Source: Typhlomys cinereus
Taxonomy: Eukaryota; Chordata; Mammalia; Rodentia; Platacanthomyidae
DNA: 64,000 nt
Reading direction: 5' to 3'
Assembly: GCA_023101885.1 (NCBI GenBank)
Contig: JALPQD010000360.1
Coordinates: 1,178,001 to 1,242,000 of the forward strand
Below the pieces are notes generated by a model. The model saw nothing but the letters and a program-made list of their open reading frames with translations. It had not been told where the DNA came from and ran no database searches. A program made the position numbers and the translations under genes. Positions 22,865-33,847 of this stretch are shown piece after piece. Position 1 is the stretch's first letter. The number at the start of each line of letters is the position of its first letter.

Positions 22865-24399
22865 AATAATTAATGTTATTAATTATTATAGTATTAGTAG
22901 TAGTAATAATAAAATAAAAATAATGGAGAATTTGAGTAACAACTGAAAAACAAATTTTCTTTATAGGAAAAAGAGAGCTGTATACCTTCCCCCATTAGCT
23001 TCTGCTATCTGGGAATGGATACAGTTAACTGTAATCTTAGTCTTAAGTTTCACTTGGTTATGTGGGAAATTTGGTTGTGTGGGAAATTTTCAGTATAGAC
23101 CATAATCCATACATACGTGCAACTAAATGAATGTAAATGTATGTTGTATCTTCGCATGCATCTCCATGCTGAGCATCTGTGCACACACACACACAGCTAT
23201 ATATTTATAGCAAGCATCCTTACATGACCCACAGCACTGCATGTAGGTAAATACATATATTTATATATCTGTTTTACTTTTACTGCAAACTCAGAGTCAC
23301 AAAAAATTAACCATAGCTACAGTTACACACTTCAACATAATCATATTATAACTATATGTTCAAATCTGTACACATGTATATGTATCTAACACCAAGAATC
23401 AAGTCTTCAAATGACCTTAACATCAAAGTAAAGACATCTAAGTCACTGAGAAGTTGTCATTTGCATCTGAGGTGGCTGCTATTTGGTTATCTGGAGAGAA
23501 GCTGTCAGACAGCCAGAGGTGGCACCACGGAGCTTGCATGTCTGTGCTTACCTTCCATTATATTTGTTTGTCTAGTTAAATAACACTCAAATGTGACAGT
23601 TGTGGACACACCTCAGGGGCTGCAGAAACAACCCAAGCAATCTCAATTCCAAACACTAACCTCTGAGCATCAGCAGTAACATACTGCAAGAAAAAAAGAA
23701 CAATTGGTGGAATGTCTAGTCAACTTAGTGTGTCCTCGTGTGCATGCTAGAATTCAGAGAACTATTAATAAAAAGCTGGATCAATGTTGCTCCTTTGCAA
23801 TACTATTTCCAAGAGGAAGAACTTCCCAGCGGATAATGACATTTTCACTTTAAACTAATAAGGAAAGCAGCCCTAATTTCACCTGTTTCCTAATCTGACT
23901 TACAGAAAGATGTTCACAAATGAACAGCACAAAGACGTTTGGAAAGAATGTGACATTTTTCAGGGGTTCTTCCATCTAGAATTCACCACCCCCTCACATG
24001 TAAAGGCGTCAAGATAGTTAAGAAGTGTATTCAAAGCCTAAACTCTTACATCCCTTCATCCAGGTCCCTGATCTGTAAACAGCAGTTTAGGTGCACGAAG
24101 CTCATTCAGTCTTTTGGGAATATATGTTCATATGTAACTGAATAGCTCCGGGTCTGGTGTGAGCACGTTGTCTCCGGTGTAAACCAGAGCTCCATAGAGA
24201 GGAGGGTAGACATATTGGTTTGTTTTCTCGGGAGCCAAAGTGAGACATACACACAGAGGCAGATGTGCTGCTTGTGCACCCAAGTGAGCTAAGACTAGTC
24301 GCCCGGAGCCTGGGGTCCCTTTAAGAAGACTAGATCTTTCAGGGCTTCTGTCTCCCAAGAGGGTTTCGCAAGGGGGGAAAAAGTTGCCTGGCTCGTGGG
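22865..24399. other. Upstream intergenic sequence of CACNG3
   Basis: This is AT-rich unique sequence with short CA runs (23180) and no gene. It may hold upstream regulatory DNA, but no specific site is supported. Confidence 0.4.
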
Positions 24400-24718
24400 G
24401 CTCAGTGGTGGAGCGGAGAGTTGATTGGAGAACTATCCTTTGGGTGGGCTTCTTTCTGGGACCCCTCTCCTTAACCCTTCCCGGAGCCCAGGAGGGAGAT
24501 CTATGGTGCTGCGGCAGCGTCCAGGAGCAGGGTCGCTGATCGCCTGGGGCTCCCGAAACTTTGCGCGGAGCGTGGGCTTGACTAGGCAGAGCTGAGCCGG
24601 CTGGCTTAGCCCGGAAAGACACGGGAGAAGTGCTAGGGGAGCGACCCCCGTAGTGCCCCAGACCCTGGCCTGGGAGGTGAGAGAGGCAGGGAGTGGCGCT
24701 GCAGTGGGGAGCTGTCCG

Positions 24719-24735
24719 TTCAGCACCACGGACCT
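24719..24735 (+). promoter_or_regulatory. RE1/NRSE (REST-binding) motif, copy 1
   Basis: TTCAGCACCACGGACCT matches the RE1 core TTCAGCACCACGGACAG at 15 of 17 positions; only the last two bases differ. RE1 elements recruit REST (NRSF), which silences neuronal genes in non-neuronal cells. The motif sits about 840 bp upstream of the CACNG3 ATG inside a 30-bp block (24706-24735) that recurs exactly at 24777-24806. A GCTGTCC just upstream also resembles an inverted right half-site. Confidence 0.8.
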
Positions 24736-24789
24736 TCCTCCCGGGGCTCCGGGAAAGCAGAGGCTGGGCAACAGGCGGGGAGCTGTCCG

Positions 24790-24806
24790 TTCAGCACCAC
24801 GGACCT
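24790..24806 (+). promoter_or_regulatory. RE1/NRSE (REST-binding) motif, copy 2
   Basis: This is the same TTCAGCACCACGGACCT motif as copy 1, 71 bp downstream and in the same orientation, inside the second exact copy of the 30-bp block (24777-24806). The sequence between and around the two blocks is not alike, so only the binding-site block is repeated. Confidence 0.8.
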
Positions 24807-25055
24807 CTGCCCTGGCGGGCAGCCACCCGGCCTCTCCCCTTCCCAGCCCTCCCCCCAGCCCCAGGACTCTCCTGTTCTCCAGTTTGCACGGGGGTGTCGG
24901 AGCAGGCGGAGAAGCTTTCGTGGGAGGCTGGGGAAGCGCTGAGCACTCTTCTCGGCGACTCGCCTCGCAGTGGTGCTATTTTTTGCCATCCGCCCTCACC
25001 CCCAGCACACGCGCTCGCTCACACACACGCACGCACGCGCACACTCCTCTCCTCT

Positions 25056-25160
<105 letters not shown>

Positions 25161-25254
25161 AGACCTCTCTATGTTCCTTTGCCTCGAGTCTCCCGGGGCT
25201 GTGAGGAGCCAGACGCATCTCCAAGCGAGCTAAGCAGCTCCGGGCTCCGAAGCC

Positions 25255-25299
25255 ATGCCCTGCACAAACCCTCCTCCTTACCAAGCTCCTGAGGAATGA
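25255..25299 (+). other. uORF 1 in CACNG3 leader (14 aa)
   Basis: A small upstream ORF starts at ATG 25255 (G at -3) and encodes MPCTNPPPYQAPEE. Its TGA (25297-25299) overlaps the ATG of uORF 2 (25296) in an ATGA arrangement. Use depends on the transcription start being upstream, which is likely but unproven. Confidence 0.45.
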
Positions 25300-25577
25300 A
25301 AGGAACCCAGGGATCCTCTGAACGCGGCAGTGATGTGGACCAACCCCCCGGAGCCCGCACCCTCCCGAGGGCCTTAGACGACTGGGGGAACTGGGGAGAG
25401 CTCAAAACAGGAAATCCCAGCTTTCCCAAAGTCCCGGTGCTGGATGCTGACGAGGAGATCCACATTTGGGGAAGAAGCTGTCCTAGGCTATCCAGCTGCA
25501 GAGTGATTTTTCTCCTCTGGCTCCGACTCTCTCCCCCTGCAACCCCCATCCGTCCAGAGTACCATGAAGAGTTATGA
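25296..25577 (+). other. uORF 2 in CACNG3 leader (93 aa) ending on the CDS start
   Basis: The upstream ORF starts at ATG 25296 (G at -3, A at +4) and runs 93 codons. Its TGA stop (25575-25577) overlaps the CACNG3 ATG (25574-25576) as ATGA. The encoded peptide resembles no family I recognise. Its likely role, if any, is to control initiation at the main start rather than to make a stable protein. Confidence 0.45.
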
Positions 25578-25587
25578 GGATGTGTGA
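25564..25587 (+). other. Overlapping uORF (7 aa) with strong start context
   Basis: ATG at 25564 lies in the context ACCATGA (A at -3), stronger than the CACNG3 start (GTTATGA). It encodes MKSYEDV and stops at 25585-25587, 11 bases past the main start, in another frame. Ribosomes using it would bypass the annotated start unless they backtrack or leaky-scan. Confidence 0.45.
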
Positions 25588-25784
25588 CAGAGGTATCCAG
25601 ATGTTGATCACCACGGTGGGGGCTTTCGCAGCTTTTAGCTTAATGACCATTGCAGTGGGCACGGACTACTGGTTGTATTCCAGAGGTGTGTGCAGGACTA
25701 AATCTACAAGTGATAACGAAACCAGCAGGAAGAATGAAGAAGTAATGACCCATTCGGGGTTGTGGAGGACCTGCTGCTTAGAAG
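25574..25784 (+). CDS. CACNG3: CACNG3 coding exon 1 (TARP gamma-3 N-terminus)
   Basis: This exon encodes the N-terminus of the calcium-channel gamma-3 subunit, a transmembrane AMPA-receptor regulatory protein (TARP) that controls receptor trafficking and gating at neuronal membranes. The start [10 protein letters not shown] distinguishes gamma-3 from gamma-2, which starts MGLFDRG. Residues about 9-29 ([21 protein letters not shown]) form the first membrane helix. The first extracellular loop follows, with W33, C40, an N-glycosylation sequon at N48-E49-T50 and the claudin-fold signature G62-L63-W64...C67-C68. The exon is 211 nt, so it ends after the first base of the Gly71 codon (phase 1), at AAG|GTATTT. 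This matches the exon-1 length known for gamma-2/3. An open frame runs on to 25897, but that part is intron read-through with no TARP similarity. The remaining exons lie beyond the window. No damage is seen. Identification is from recognised family sequence. Confidence 0.97.
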
Positions 25785-25790
25785 GTATTT
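25785..25790 (+). other. CACNG3: CACNG3 intron 1 splice donor
   Basis: The exon ends GAAG and the intron starts GTATTT. The first intron bases GTA and the exon-end AAG fit the U1 donor consensus, although the +5 base is T rather than G, so the site is only of medium strength. Its position just after the TCCLEG codons matches the exon 1/2 junction of TARP genes. Confidence 0.9.
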
Positions 25791-25897
25791 ACAAATTGCT
25801 CTCATTGCCTCGGAATAATCCAGTTTCTGGAATTCTGGTGGATGCTTGGGGAGAGAGAGACAGTGGTGGGGAGGGAAATAGTTGCAATGACTGCTGA

Positions 25898-28620
25898 AAT
25901 TTGCAAGTGTCCAGAATGTGTTTCCACCAAAGCTGGTGCTCTGTGCGATGAAAGGCTTGGGTCTTGTTGATTGTTTTCTGTATAAGCCTCATGTGATGCG
26001 ATTTTGTAACACTCTAAGCAGCTTCCGCAGTTGAGAAATCTTCAAATCCAACCACCAGACTTCTTGCGAATTGCTTGAATCTCTGACTAGAGAAGGAGAC
26101 TGTAGATTTGCTTTAAAAATTGCTTTTCAGTAAAGGAAAGGAGGGAGGGAAGATAAGAAGAGATGGAGAAAAACACTCTTACCTGACCTGGTGCCCTCTA
26201 AACTTCTTTTTTATTTCTCAATACAGTCTTTTTAGCTTCTTCTCAATTTGGTCTAACCAGATATGGTCATGAAATTCAACTAGCACCTGAATACAAAATA
26301 TGAACTCCTATCACCAACCGCCCCCAACACACATTAAATTTAAATAATTTTTCTTTATTGTAACATGCTTCATTATTTTGGATTTAAAAAACCCTGAAGT
26401 CTTGGTGTCTGGCATCCACCTGACTTCATTCACAAATTACCTCTAAATCCAACAGATTCATTTCTGTGACATTTACACAAGGCAGACTCCAAGAATTGCT
26501 GCTAGTGGCTTCTAATTTTAAAAATGAGAGGTTTTCTTCTAAATGGTAGCGAAGAGGGCAAGCGAGTTTTGCAATGAAAAACCTTTGAGTTGCTTATGTC
26601 ACTATGAAACTTGCTTTCTCCTGTGTCAGGAGTGACTGTGGGCATCTCTAGGCAGTGCCTAGATATCATGGGGAGTGACTAGTGGGATAAAGAAGAAAAA
26701 TCAAAGCTCTGTGGAAGGTGTTTGCCTGAGGAGAGTTGCTGGATTAGAAGGGTAAGCAGGGAGGTAGGTTTTCCCCCCAGCTTCTAAGAAATCAGTGAGG
26801 CTTATCACAGTGGTAGGCAAGAAAATATGGGCTTCCCATGCGTTCTCCTCCCCTGCTTGCCATTGGTTCTCTACACCTGCATTCCTGTTCCATTCGCCAG
26901 AGCTTCTTGGGAACTTGCATTTATGTAAATGACTGAGAAAATCATGCTATGACATCACTTGCCAGTGTAATATTGCATCATTCTCTGGCCTTCTTCCCAT
27001 ATCCTGATGCTCTGAGCGACCGTCCTGACTGTGGAGCTACTGCTTATTTGCAATATAGATTTGCAACTGGTGGGAAACTCGGGTAGGAAAGGGCTCCTTT
27101 GGAGGCAAGGAGGAGCTAATGAGGTCTGAAGACCTAAGTAATGCTGCAAACTCTGCATAACCTTAGCCAAAGCATCGCCAAGTCTAACTTCATTAATCTG
27201 CGAAATGATTGGTTTGCAGTCTGCAGTCTTGGACTTAACACTTGTCAAACCTTATGTTGTATCCAGTATACTGACAGAAATTCTGAGGTAATTCCTCTCT
27301 CAGGCATTGACAAGAATCTAACGTTTGCAATTATTTGTACTCCTTTCTAATCAGGTAGGGCAAAGTCAATCTTGGGGGGAATTCCATGATTTCCTTCCCA
27401 GGTCTGACAGCAAAGAATTAAACTGTCTTCTGCAATATTGTGATTTGGTGGGCTGCTGTGATATCTAAATGGTTCTCTAGGTGTCACAAAAACTCCTGAG
27501 GCTTTTATGCAGAGAAGAGAAGTATATAGGTATGTCAGGTTTTAGTCATCTATAATTCTTGTCTCTTGAAACTAATTTGGAAATGCAAAATTAAACACCA
27601 ATTTTGACACCCCAATTATTTCCTATGTCAAAAAATACATCTGGGCCTAAAGTTCCTGAATCCTTGTTCAGTGTTCCTCAACAGAGGTTTTCTTCTCTTC
27701 CCCAACATAGTACCCTTCAACCTAGGAATTAATGAGAGAAATGAGAAATGGACTAAAGAAGGAAGTAGACAGATTAAAGATGTGTTCTTGAGAAAGTAAT
27801 TAATTTGAGAAATTTCATTACAGCCTTCATATAATCTCCCCCAAATAATATTTTATATGCTTTGAAGTATCCAATACATTAGATGGTCAAACCATAAGGA
27901 ATCATGGGAAGTTTTTAACCATGTGTACAATCACATAACCAGCATATAGTTAGGCCTAGCTTAAATTCGAAGCCAGGATTTTTCTTAAGGGACTGAATAC
28001 ATCTAATATTCAAAGACTTTTCAAGAGCCTCTAGTTTCTCATGATAAGATCCATACAGTATCCACCACACAGCATAAGATTTCCACTATCTATGAAGATA
28101 GAAATGCCATTTCCCATTCAGTATGTCCTATCTATCCCAGAACTGCAGTGTCCTCAGTTTAAGCCTCAAAGCTGGGTGGTGTGTGTTATAACTCAATTTT
28201 CCAACATATAAAATAGAAAGGCCATTCTTTCACACCTGCTTTAAAAGCCATGAGACAATGGAGGGTTTTTTTTTTTTTTTTTTTTTGCCTAAAATAAGAG
28301 AATGTTTAGGAAGGACCTGACAGTTACATACAAATATCTAAAGGGCTGTCATTTGTTGGAAGAGATTCGAAATGTTCCATGTGGCCTCCAGGGGGTAGAA
28401 GTGGGAGCTAAAAGAAAACAGGATTACCTAAATATAAATAACTACCTGATGAAGGTTTAGAAGGGTTAGAAGGTAATGAGTCCCCCACAGCAGAGATATT
28501 CAAGTCTAAGAAAATGGTATGAGTTGTCATCAGATTCTCTTGAAAAAAATTAAATAATCAGACCCCACAATGATAGCCCCTGCTATAGGTCTTTGGTGGA
28601 ATTTACTTAAAGTCCTCTGA
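25898..28620. other. First 2.7 kb of intron 1, mostly unique
   Basis: Little repeat content is recognisable apart from a 22-base T run at about 28265. No exon-like segment is supported. Confidence 0.5.
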
Positions 28621-28714
28621 GCAATGATGATGTTAAGCCAACATGCACTGAATATTGACAATAGGTCTAGAGATGGCTGTGTAATTCAAGGCAGAGAAGG
28701 GTGCCTCCACCTTT

Positions 28715-28764
<50 letters not shown>

Positions 28765-29002
28765 AGAAGGCACTTGAGTGAGTGTGACCGTGGGGGCCCA
28801 AGGGTGACTTTGAGAATCATACTAAATTACTCTACCTCTTTATTGCTTTGCTTTGGAGTCTCCCAGGATCTACCCTCCAGGGACGGAATTGCATGACACA
28901 GCCATTTCCACTCAGCATTTTTACTGTGGGATCTGAGGATCCAAACTCAGAACTTTCTGCTTTCAAGACAAAGGCCCTGACCCCTGAGCCATGTCCCCAG
29001 CC
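28715..29002 (-). mobile_element. B2-like SINE, antisense, with (GT)n
   Basis: (GT)n at 28717-28761, then CCAAGGGTGACTTTGAGAATC, TTGCTTTGGAGTCTCCC and the inverted head CTGAGCCATGTCCCCAGCC. Confidence 0.85.
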
Positions 29003-29104
29003 TTTCATCCATCATTTCTCTGACCCACTTGAATGTCACTTATGTTATCCCTTATTGCTACGCAAGCCGCGTTCTGAAGAATTGTGAGAACTCTGTCTTC
29101 AGAG

Positions 29105-29222
29105 ATGCTCGGTGGCACAGGTACTATTATGACTCTCATTTTACAGATGTAGAAGCTCAGGCTGGGAGAAGTGATATAATCTGCCCAAAGTCACACACTG
29201 GAATTCAGCAGGCAATATGTTA
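29105..29222 (-). mobile_element. MIR SINE relic, antisense
   Basis: CATTTTACAGATGTAGAAGCTCAGG and GCCCAAAGTCACACACTGG are the classic antisense MIR core. Confidence 0.8.
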
Positions 29223-29224
29223 GA

Positions 29225-30040
29225 CCAAGTGCTGCACATCTTGGAGTTCTTTGCCAGAGAATGTTGATTCCTGCTTTAGCACATGAGTTGCTACTGACAC
29301 AGATATCAGTTCATGATGATGCCCGGGCACACAGGTTTTTCCATTGAGAAGTCCCAGATGGGAAACCTCCAGTACTGTCACAAGAGACCCAGCAGCCACC
29401 AGACAAGCCCAAGCAGAGGCAGTGATAGGATCTCTGTAAATAAAATAATAATTGTTAAAAAACAATCCATAGTGAGAGGCCCAAAGGATTGTCTGACTCA
29501 TTGTCTAAAGAGCATGCTAGGCACTCACAATGTCACATCCAATCTGCTGGTCGCTTCTAACAAAGCATGTGAACGTGATTGAGAATAGGTTCAGTAGTGT
29601 CTCTCGCATTAAGAAAGTCTCTGGAGTCCTAGACACAGCCAAGGCCTTGTATTTAGAGGGTAGAAAGACCACTGCTGTGATAGTAAAGAACTCTGGATGC
29701 CAATCACATTTCTGCCCCCTCAGAATCATACAAATTATACATGCTAGTTTCCTCCTTTCAACCTCAGTTTGCACAGTTCTAGAGGTCAGAACTTCAGACA
29801 AGATTAGGAAGCCATAAATCCAATTGGCTATGTGGCTTAGACAGGAAACAGGCATTTCACTCTACTTCTGCTTGGTTGTGTGGGAGAAGACACGGGACAA
29901 CTGGAATTTAGTCTCAGAATGGGTTATGGCGTGGATTGAGGAAAACTAGAGGCACAACCTAAAGAACAAGGATTAAATTGACTTGGGATTTATTCTGGAA
30001 AATGTGCAACAACTGTTTCCCAATCTATAAGTAAAGAAAA
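29225..30040. other. Intronic unique sequence
   Basis: A weak MIR-like segment is visible at 29640-29800 (TTCCTCCTTTCAACCTCAGTTT). Nothing else is recognised. Confidence 0.4.
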
Positions 30041-30046
30041 GTCAGG

Positions 30047-30338
30047 CAGGGTGCTGAGGAGATGGCTCGGTGGCTAAAGCGCTTGCTGTGAAAACATGCA
30101 GACTAGAGTTTGGATCCCCAGCACCTGTGTAAACGCCTAGAACTCAGGAGTCAGAAAGAATGGATCCTTGGAGCAAGCCAGCTACCTAGACTGGCTAAAT
30201 TGGCAAGTTCTGTGTTCCAGTGGGATAACCTGCTTTCACATATAAGGTAAAGAACAATTGAGGAAGACGTGTGATATCAACCTCCAGCCTCTACATGTGT
30301 ACATACATCCCCTGCACGTGTGTATTTATGCCCATGAA

Positions 30339-30417
<79 letters not shown>

Positions 30418-30445
30418 CTGCACACCACACACCCACACATGCACA
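30047..30445 (+). mobile_element. B3-like SINE with long (CA)n
   Basis: Head TGAGGAGATGGCTCGGTGGC, B box TTTGGATCCCCAGCACC, GACGTGTGATATCAACCTCC, then a 76-bp uninterrupted CA tract (30341-30416). Confidence 0.8.
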
Positions 30446-30607
30446 TAAAAAAGCAAGCAGGCCTGGCATTAAAAAAACAATCTCTTGAATTTTAAAGCTT
30501 CAGCAATGATTCTAATTTTCTAAAAGTGTGGCATCAGTCAAACAATATTTGCATTGTGGCTGAATCTTGCCTATGAGTTTCTGGTTTTGAGACCTAAAAA
30601 TTGCCTA

Positions 30608-30792
30608 AATAGACTGAGAGATGGATCAGGGTAAAAACCTTCACCGTACAAGCAAAAGGACCTGAGTTTGGATCCTGGATCTCTCATAAAAATCCCAGTC
30701 AGATATAATAGAATGTGTCTCATTGTTACCCTTGAGCCTCCACAAACCCTCACTCTTAAGTGCCCCTTACACACATACATAGATGAACACAT

Positions 30793-30845
<53 letters not shown>

Positions 30846-30852
30846 CACACAA
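30608..30852 (+). mobile_element. B2-like SINE with (CA)n
   Basis: GAGAGATGGATCAGGGTAAAA head, GGACCTGAGTTTGGATCC, ACCCTTGAGCCTCCACA and (CA)n at 30795-30851. Confidence 0.8.
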
Positions 30853-30854
30853 AT

Positions 30855-31550
30855 TTACCTAGCTTGTCTTTGGATTCAAATTTCTTACATTTTCATACTC
30901 GCTTGCTGAGTTATTCTTCATAAGTCAATAATCACTTTTTTCGACTCATTTTAAAAAATCTGACTATTGAGGAAAGGAAATGCACTCCAGATTTTAGGAT
31001 GGGGAACTTAAAATTATGGCAAAAAGGTTCAATAAGCTGCGATTTCTGTTGCAGATGGGCCTGAATGACACAAAACATCTGGCTGAAAAACTGGAAAAAA
31101 ATTAGCCAGTCATTAGAAGTTCCCCCATATTTCCATCTCTGCAGATGGCTGACTCTTGCAGCCAGATGGGGTTCCAGCTTTATTTATGTGCTCAGAACCC
31201 TTCGGGGGAAACAGCAATGATGTAGATGAGGAAGAGGGGAAAAGGAAGACACAAAGTTTAGTGCTGTGGCCAGTCGTATGCCAGGAGCCTTCAGATGTAT
31301 TGGCGCATACTTTCCACCCCTTCTGGTTTTCCTCAGGAGAATACAGTCTCCACAAGGGGTTTTCTCTATTGGTGACTCCATTGTCTGTCTCTAGAACCGA
31401 GAAACAGCTCCCAGAAGTTATTTCTGCTCCCTCAAACCTAGATCTAAGGCTTGGCACGGCGCAACCTAGAGTTCTATCTCTCTTTCTACCCTGGATCTCC
31501 CAATTCTTCCTGCATCCTTCCTCCTCGCTCACAAAACTCAAGAGACAGTT
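30855..31550. other. Intronic unique sequence
   Basis: Open frames of about 140 codons occur on both strands at 31113-31581, but neither shows a known domain, and being open on both strands argues for chance. Confidence 0.4.
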
Positions 31551-31552
31551 GC

Positions 31553-31706
31553 AGGGGCTAGTGAGATGGCTCAGTGGATAAGGAACCTGCTCATAAAACT
31601 GGGGAACCTATACAAACCTAGGAACTTGCGTTCAATTCCCATGGTGGAAGAAAAGAACAGACTTCTGAAAGCTGTTCTCTGACCTCCACCTGTGTGCCAT
31701 GACATG
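31553..31706 (+). mobile_element. B3-like SINE
   Basis: GGGGCTAGTGAGATGGCTCAG head, GTTCAATTCCCATGG and TCTCTGACCTCCACCTGTGTG, with a pyrimidine-rich tail continuing into 31707. Confidence 0.8.
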
Positions 31707-31872
31707 TGTTCTCTCTCTCTCTCTTTCTTTCTCTCTCCCTTTCATTTCCTTCCTTCCTCCCTCCCTTCTTCTCTCTTCTCTTAAATGCTTTTAAAGAGAG
31801 AGAATATGAGAGGCAAAGAGAAAAAGAGAGAGAAAGAATGAGAGAGAAAGAAAGAGAGAGAGAAGTACAAAA
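31707..31872. repeat. Polypyrimidine tract facing a polypurine tract
   Basis: CT-rich sequence (31707-31782) is followed after a short AT-rich spacer by GA-rich sequence (31795-31872). The two arms are imperfectly complementary and could form a hairpin. Confidence 0.75.
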
Positions 31873-32189
31873 GAGAATTGGACTAGATAGAGTCTGAAGC
31901 TAGGAGGTGGGCTAATGTTCTTGATTACGTTGCTGGGTTGACATAAGACCTGGCAGGTGGCAGAAGTCAGAATATTAACATGACAAATATGGAGTCACCA
32001 TGTGCCATGTAGTCATACACGCTTAAATTATCAAGAGACTTCCCAACATGTAAGGTAACAACATCTGTGCAAAGTCCTTCACCAACTCATCACCACTAGT
32101 CGTTTCTGGGACCTCCAGAACTCCCTAAGACCCATCAAGGAAAGGGTTAAACCCAGTGTGGATTTAAGATACAGCAATGCAAGAGTGAC

Positions 32190-32224
32190 TCACATGAAGG
32201 TAAAGACTCACATGAAGGTAAAGT
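32190..32224 (+). repeat. Short tandem duplication
   Basis: GACTCACATGAAGGTAAA occurs twice in tandem just before a SINE head. Confidence 0.75.
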
Positions 32225-32225
32225 G

Positions 32226-32640
32226 CTCAGGGGCTGAGGAGATGGCTCATCAGTTAACGCACTCACCACACGAGCAAAAGGACAAGTTCGGATCCCCAGA
32301 TCCCATGTGAAAATGTTAGGTGATAAGTCAGCCCACCTGGAAGTCCAGCCTTGGGAGGTAAAACCTGCAAATTCCCCTTGCAAGGTAACTAACCACAAGG
32401 TGAGTTGTGGGTGTCAATCGAGACTCGGCCTCAAAAGAATAAGTGAAAAGTGATTGAGGATGAATCTCGACATTACTCTTAGGCCTCCACATTCATGTGC
32501 ACACATATGTGCATCATCACACACAGATCCATGCGCCCACATGCAAAGACACACAAAAATACATGTGCTCACCCCTGCCCCTCACACAGATGCGCAAATA
32601 TACAATGTGTCCATGAAAATGAGGAGAAAAAGAAAGAAAT
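32226..32640 (+). mobile_element. B3-like SINE
   Basis: GGGGCTGAGGAGATGGCTCAT head, TTCGGATCCCCAG box, GATTGAGGATGAATCTCGAC and TTAGGCCTCCACATTCATG, then a CA-rich end. Confidence 0.75.
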
Positions 32641-33100
32641 CAATATTCAGATATTAAGCCATACCCAAGGTCTCAAAGTCAATAAATGGCAGGATGCAGC
32701 TAAATCCCCAAACCCAGCAGGCCCCAGCACTCCATGATACCTAGCAGGTGCTTAATGACCTCGCTTCAGCCCTGCAAACCATCCCTTCTTCTTGGCTTGG
32801 GCCCAACTGACTGCCCAACATTTCAGGTCTTGCTCCTAACTGTGTCCTCATTGATAGAATTATAGGCATCTTCTTTGTACCTCATATACAACTTTCTGCT
32901 TCTGTCTAGCATAGGAACTGGGTGAGAATAAAGAGCAATGGCTCATGTTCCGAAGTTGGGGGGGGGGGGGAAGCTGGTGTGGGCTGTGTGCATGAGTGAC
33001 TACTGTGTATTGAGAAAAGAATAAGCTAATCAAGGCAAATAATTTTTACATTGTCGTTGCTGCTGATAGTCATGGTGATGGTGATAGAGTGAGTAGTGTG
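32641..33100. other. Intronic unique sequence
   Basis: Nothing gene-like. A 13-base G run lies at about 32958. Confidence 0.4.
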
Positions 33101-33700
33101 TGGTGTGTGTGGTGTGTGTGTGTACGCCCATGTGCATGTGAGTTATGAGTGAGTGTATGCATGAGTGAGTATATGTATGTACTAGTGTGGTAGGTGAGTA
33201 TGTATGGGTGACGGTTTATGTAATAGGTGAGTGTGAGTATGTGTATGCATGTGTGTGATTGGTGAGTGTATGTGTGAGTATGTGTATGCATGTGTGTGAT
33301 AGGTGAGTGCATATAGGAGTATGTGTATGCACATATGTGAATGTACAGTGTGTGTGCATGATAGGTGAATATATGTGTGTGCATAAGCATGTGAGTGTAT
33401 GTGCATGCGTGTGATGAGTAAGTATATGAGTGAGTGAGCTCAATTAAAGGATAGATGCCATTTCCCACCTCTTCTTGCTTGAGACTGGGTCTCTGCACCA
33501 CTGCTGCACAAGCCAAGCTGTCTGGCCTATGAACTTCTGGAGATTCTCAGACCTCTGCCTCCCACTCCCCGGTAGGTACTTGGGGATTACAGAAGCTTGT
33601 GCCTCTGTGTCTGACTTCTCTGTATGGGATCTGGGATCAGAACTCTGATCTCTGGGCTTGTTTTCACAGGGCAGTGTGCAGCACACTTCCCAAATGAGTG
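33100..33700 (-). mobile_element. B2/B3-like SINE, antisense, with degenerate GT-rich tract
   Basis: 33100-33435 is a degenerate GTGTGTATG repeat. The inverted SINE body follows (GAGACTGGGTCTCTGCACC, GGGATTACAGAAGCTTGTG). His/Thr-rich antisense open frames here are repeat translations. Confidence 0.6.
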
Positions 33701-33847
33701 GCTTGGTTCTCTGGGAGACTGTACCTTGGTTTGATTTTGCTTTTTACTTTCTAATACGTGCAGATTCAGTGGTCGTGTGCTTTTTCACACACACCAAAAA
33801 CACCAGGGAAATGCAGCGATGTTTTGTTCAGTAGAGGGACCAATGAT

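Noticed and set aside
25785..25897. Extension of the CACNG3 frame to a 107-aa product
   Set aside because: It reads through a canonical donor at the conserved exon junction, and the added residues show no TARP similarity. It could only arise by intron retention.
30341..30416. Possible CRISPR-like or other structured repeat array
   Set aside because: It is a plain CA microsatellite in a mammalian genome. No spacer-repeat structure exists anywhere in the window.
31113..31581. Open frames of about 140 codons on both strands
   Set aside because: Mutually overlapping opposite-strand frames without domain signatures; more likely chance in unique intron sequence.
33070..33516. 148-codon His/Thr/Tyr-rich antisense frame
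   Set aside because: This is a direct translation of a degenerate CA/CATA repeat.
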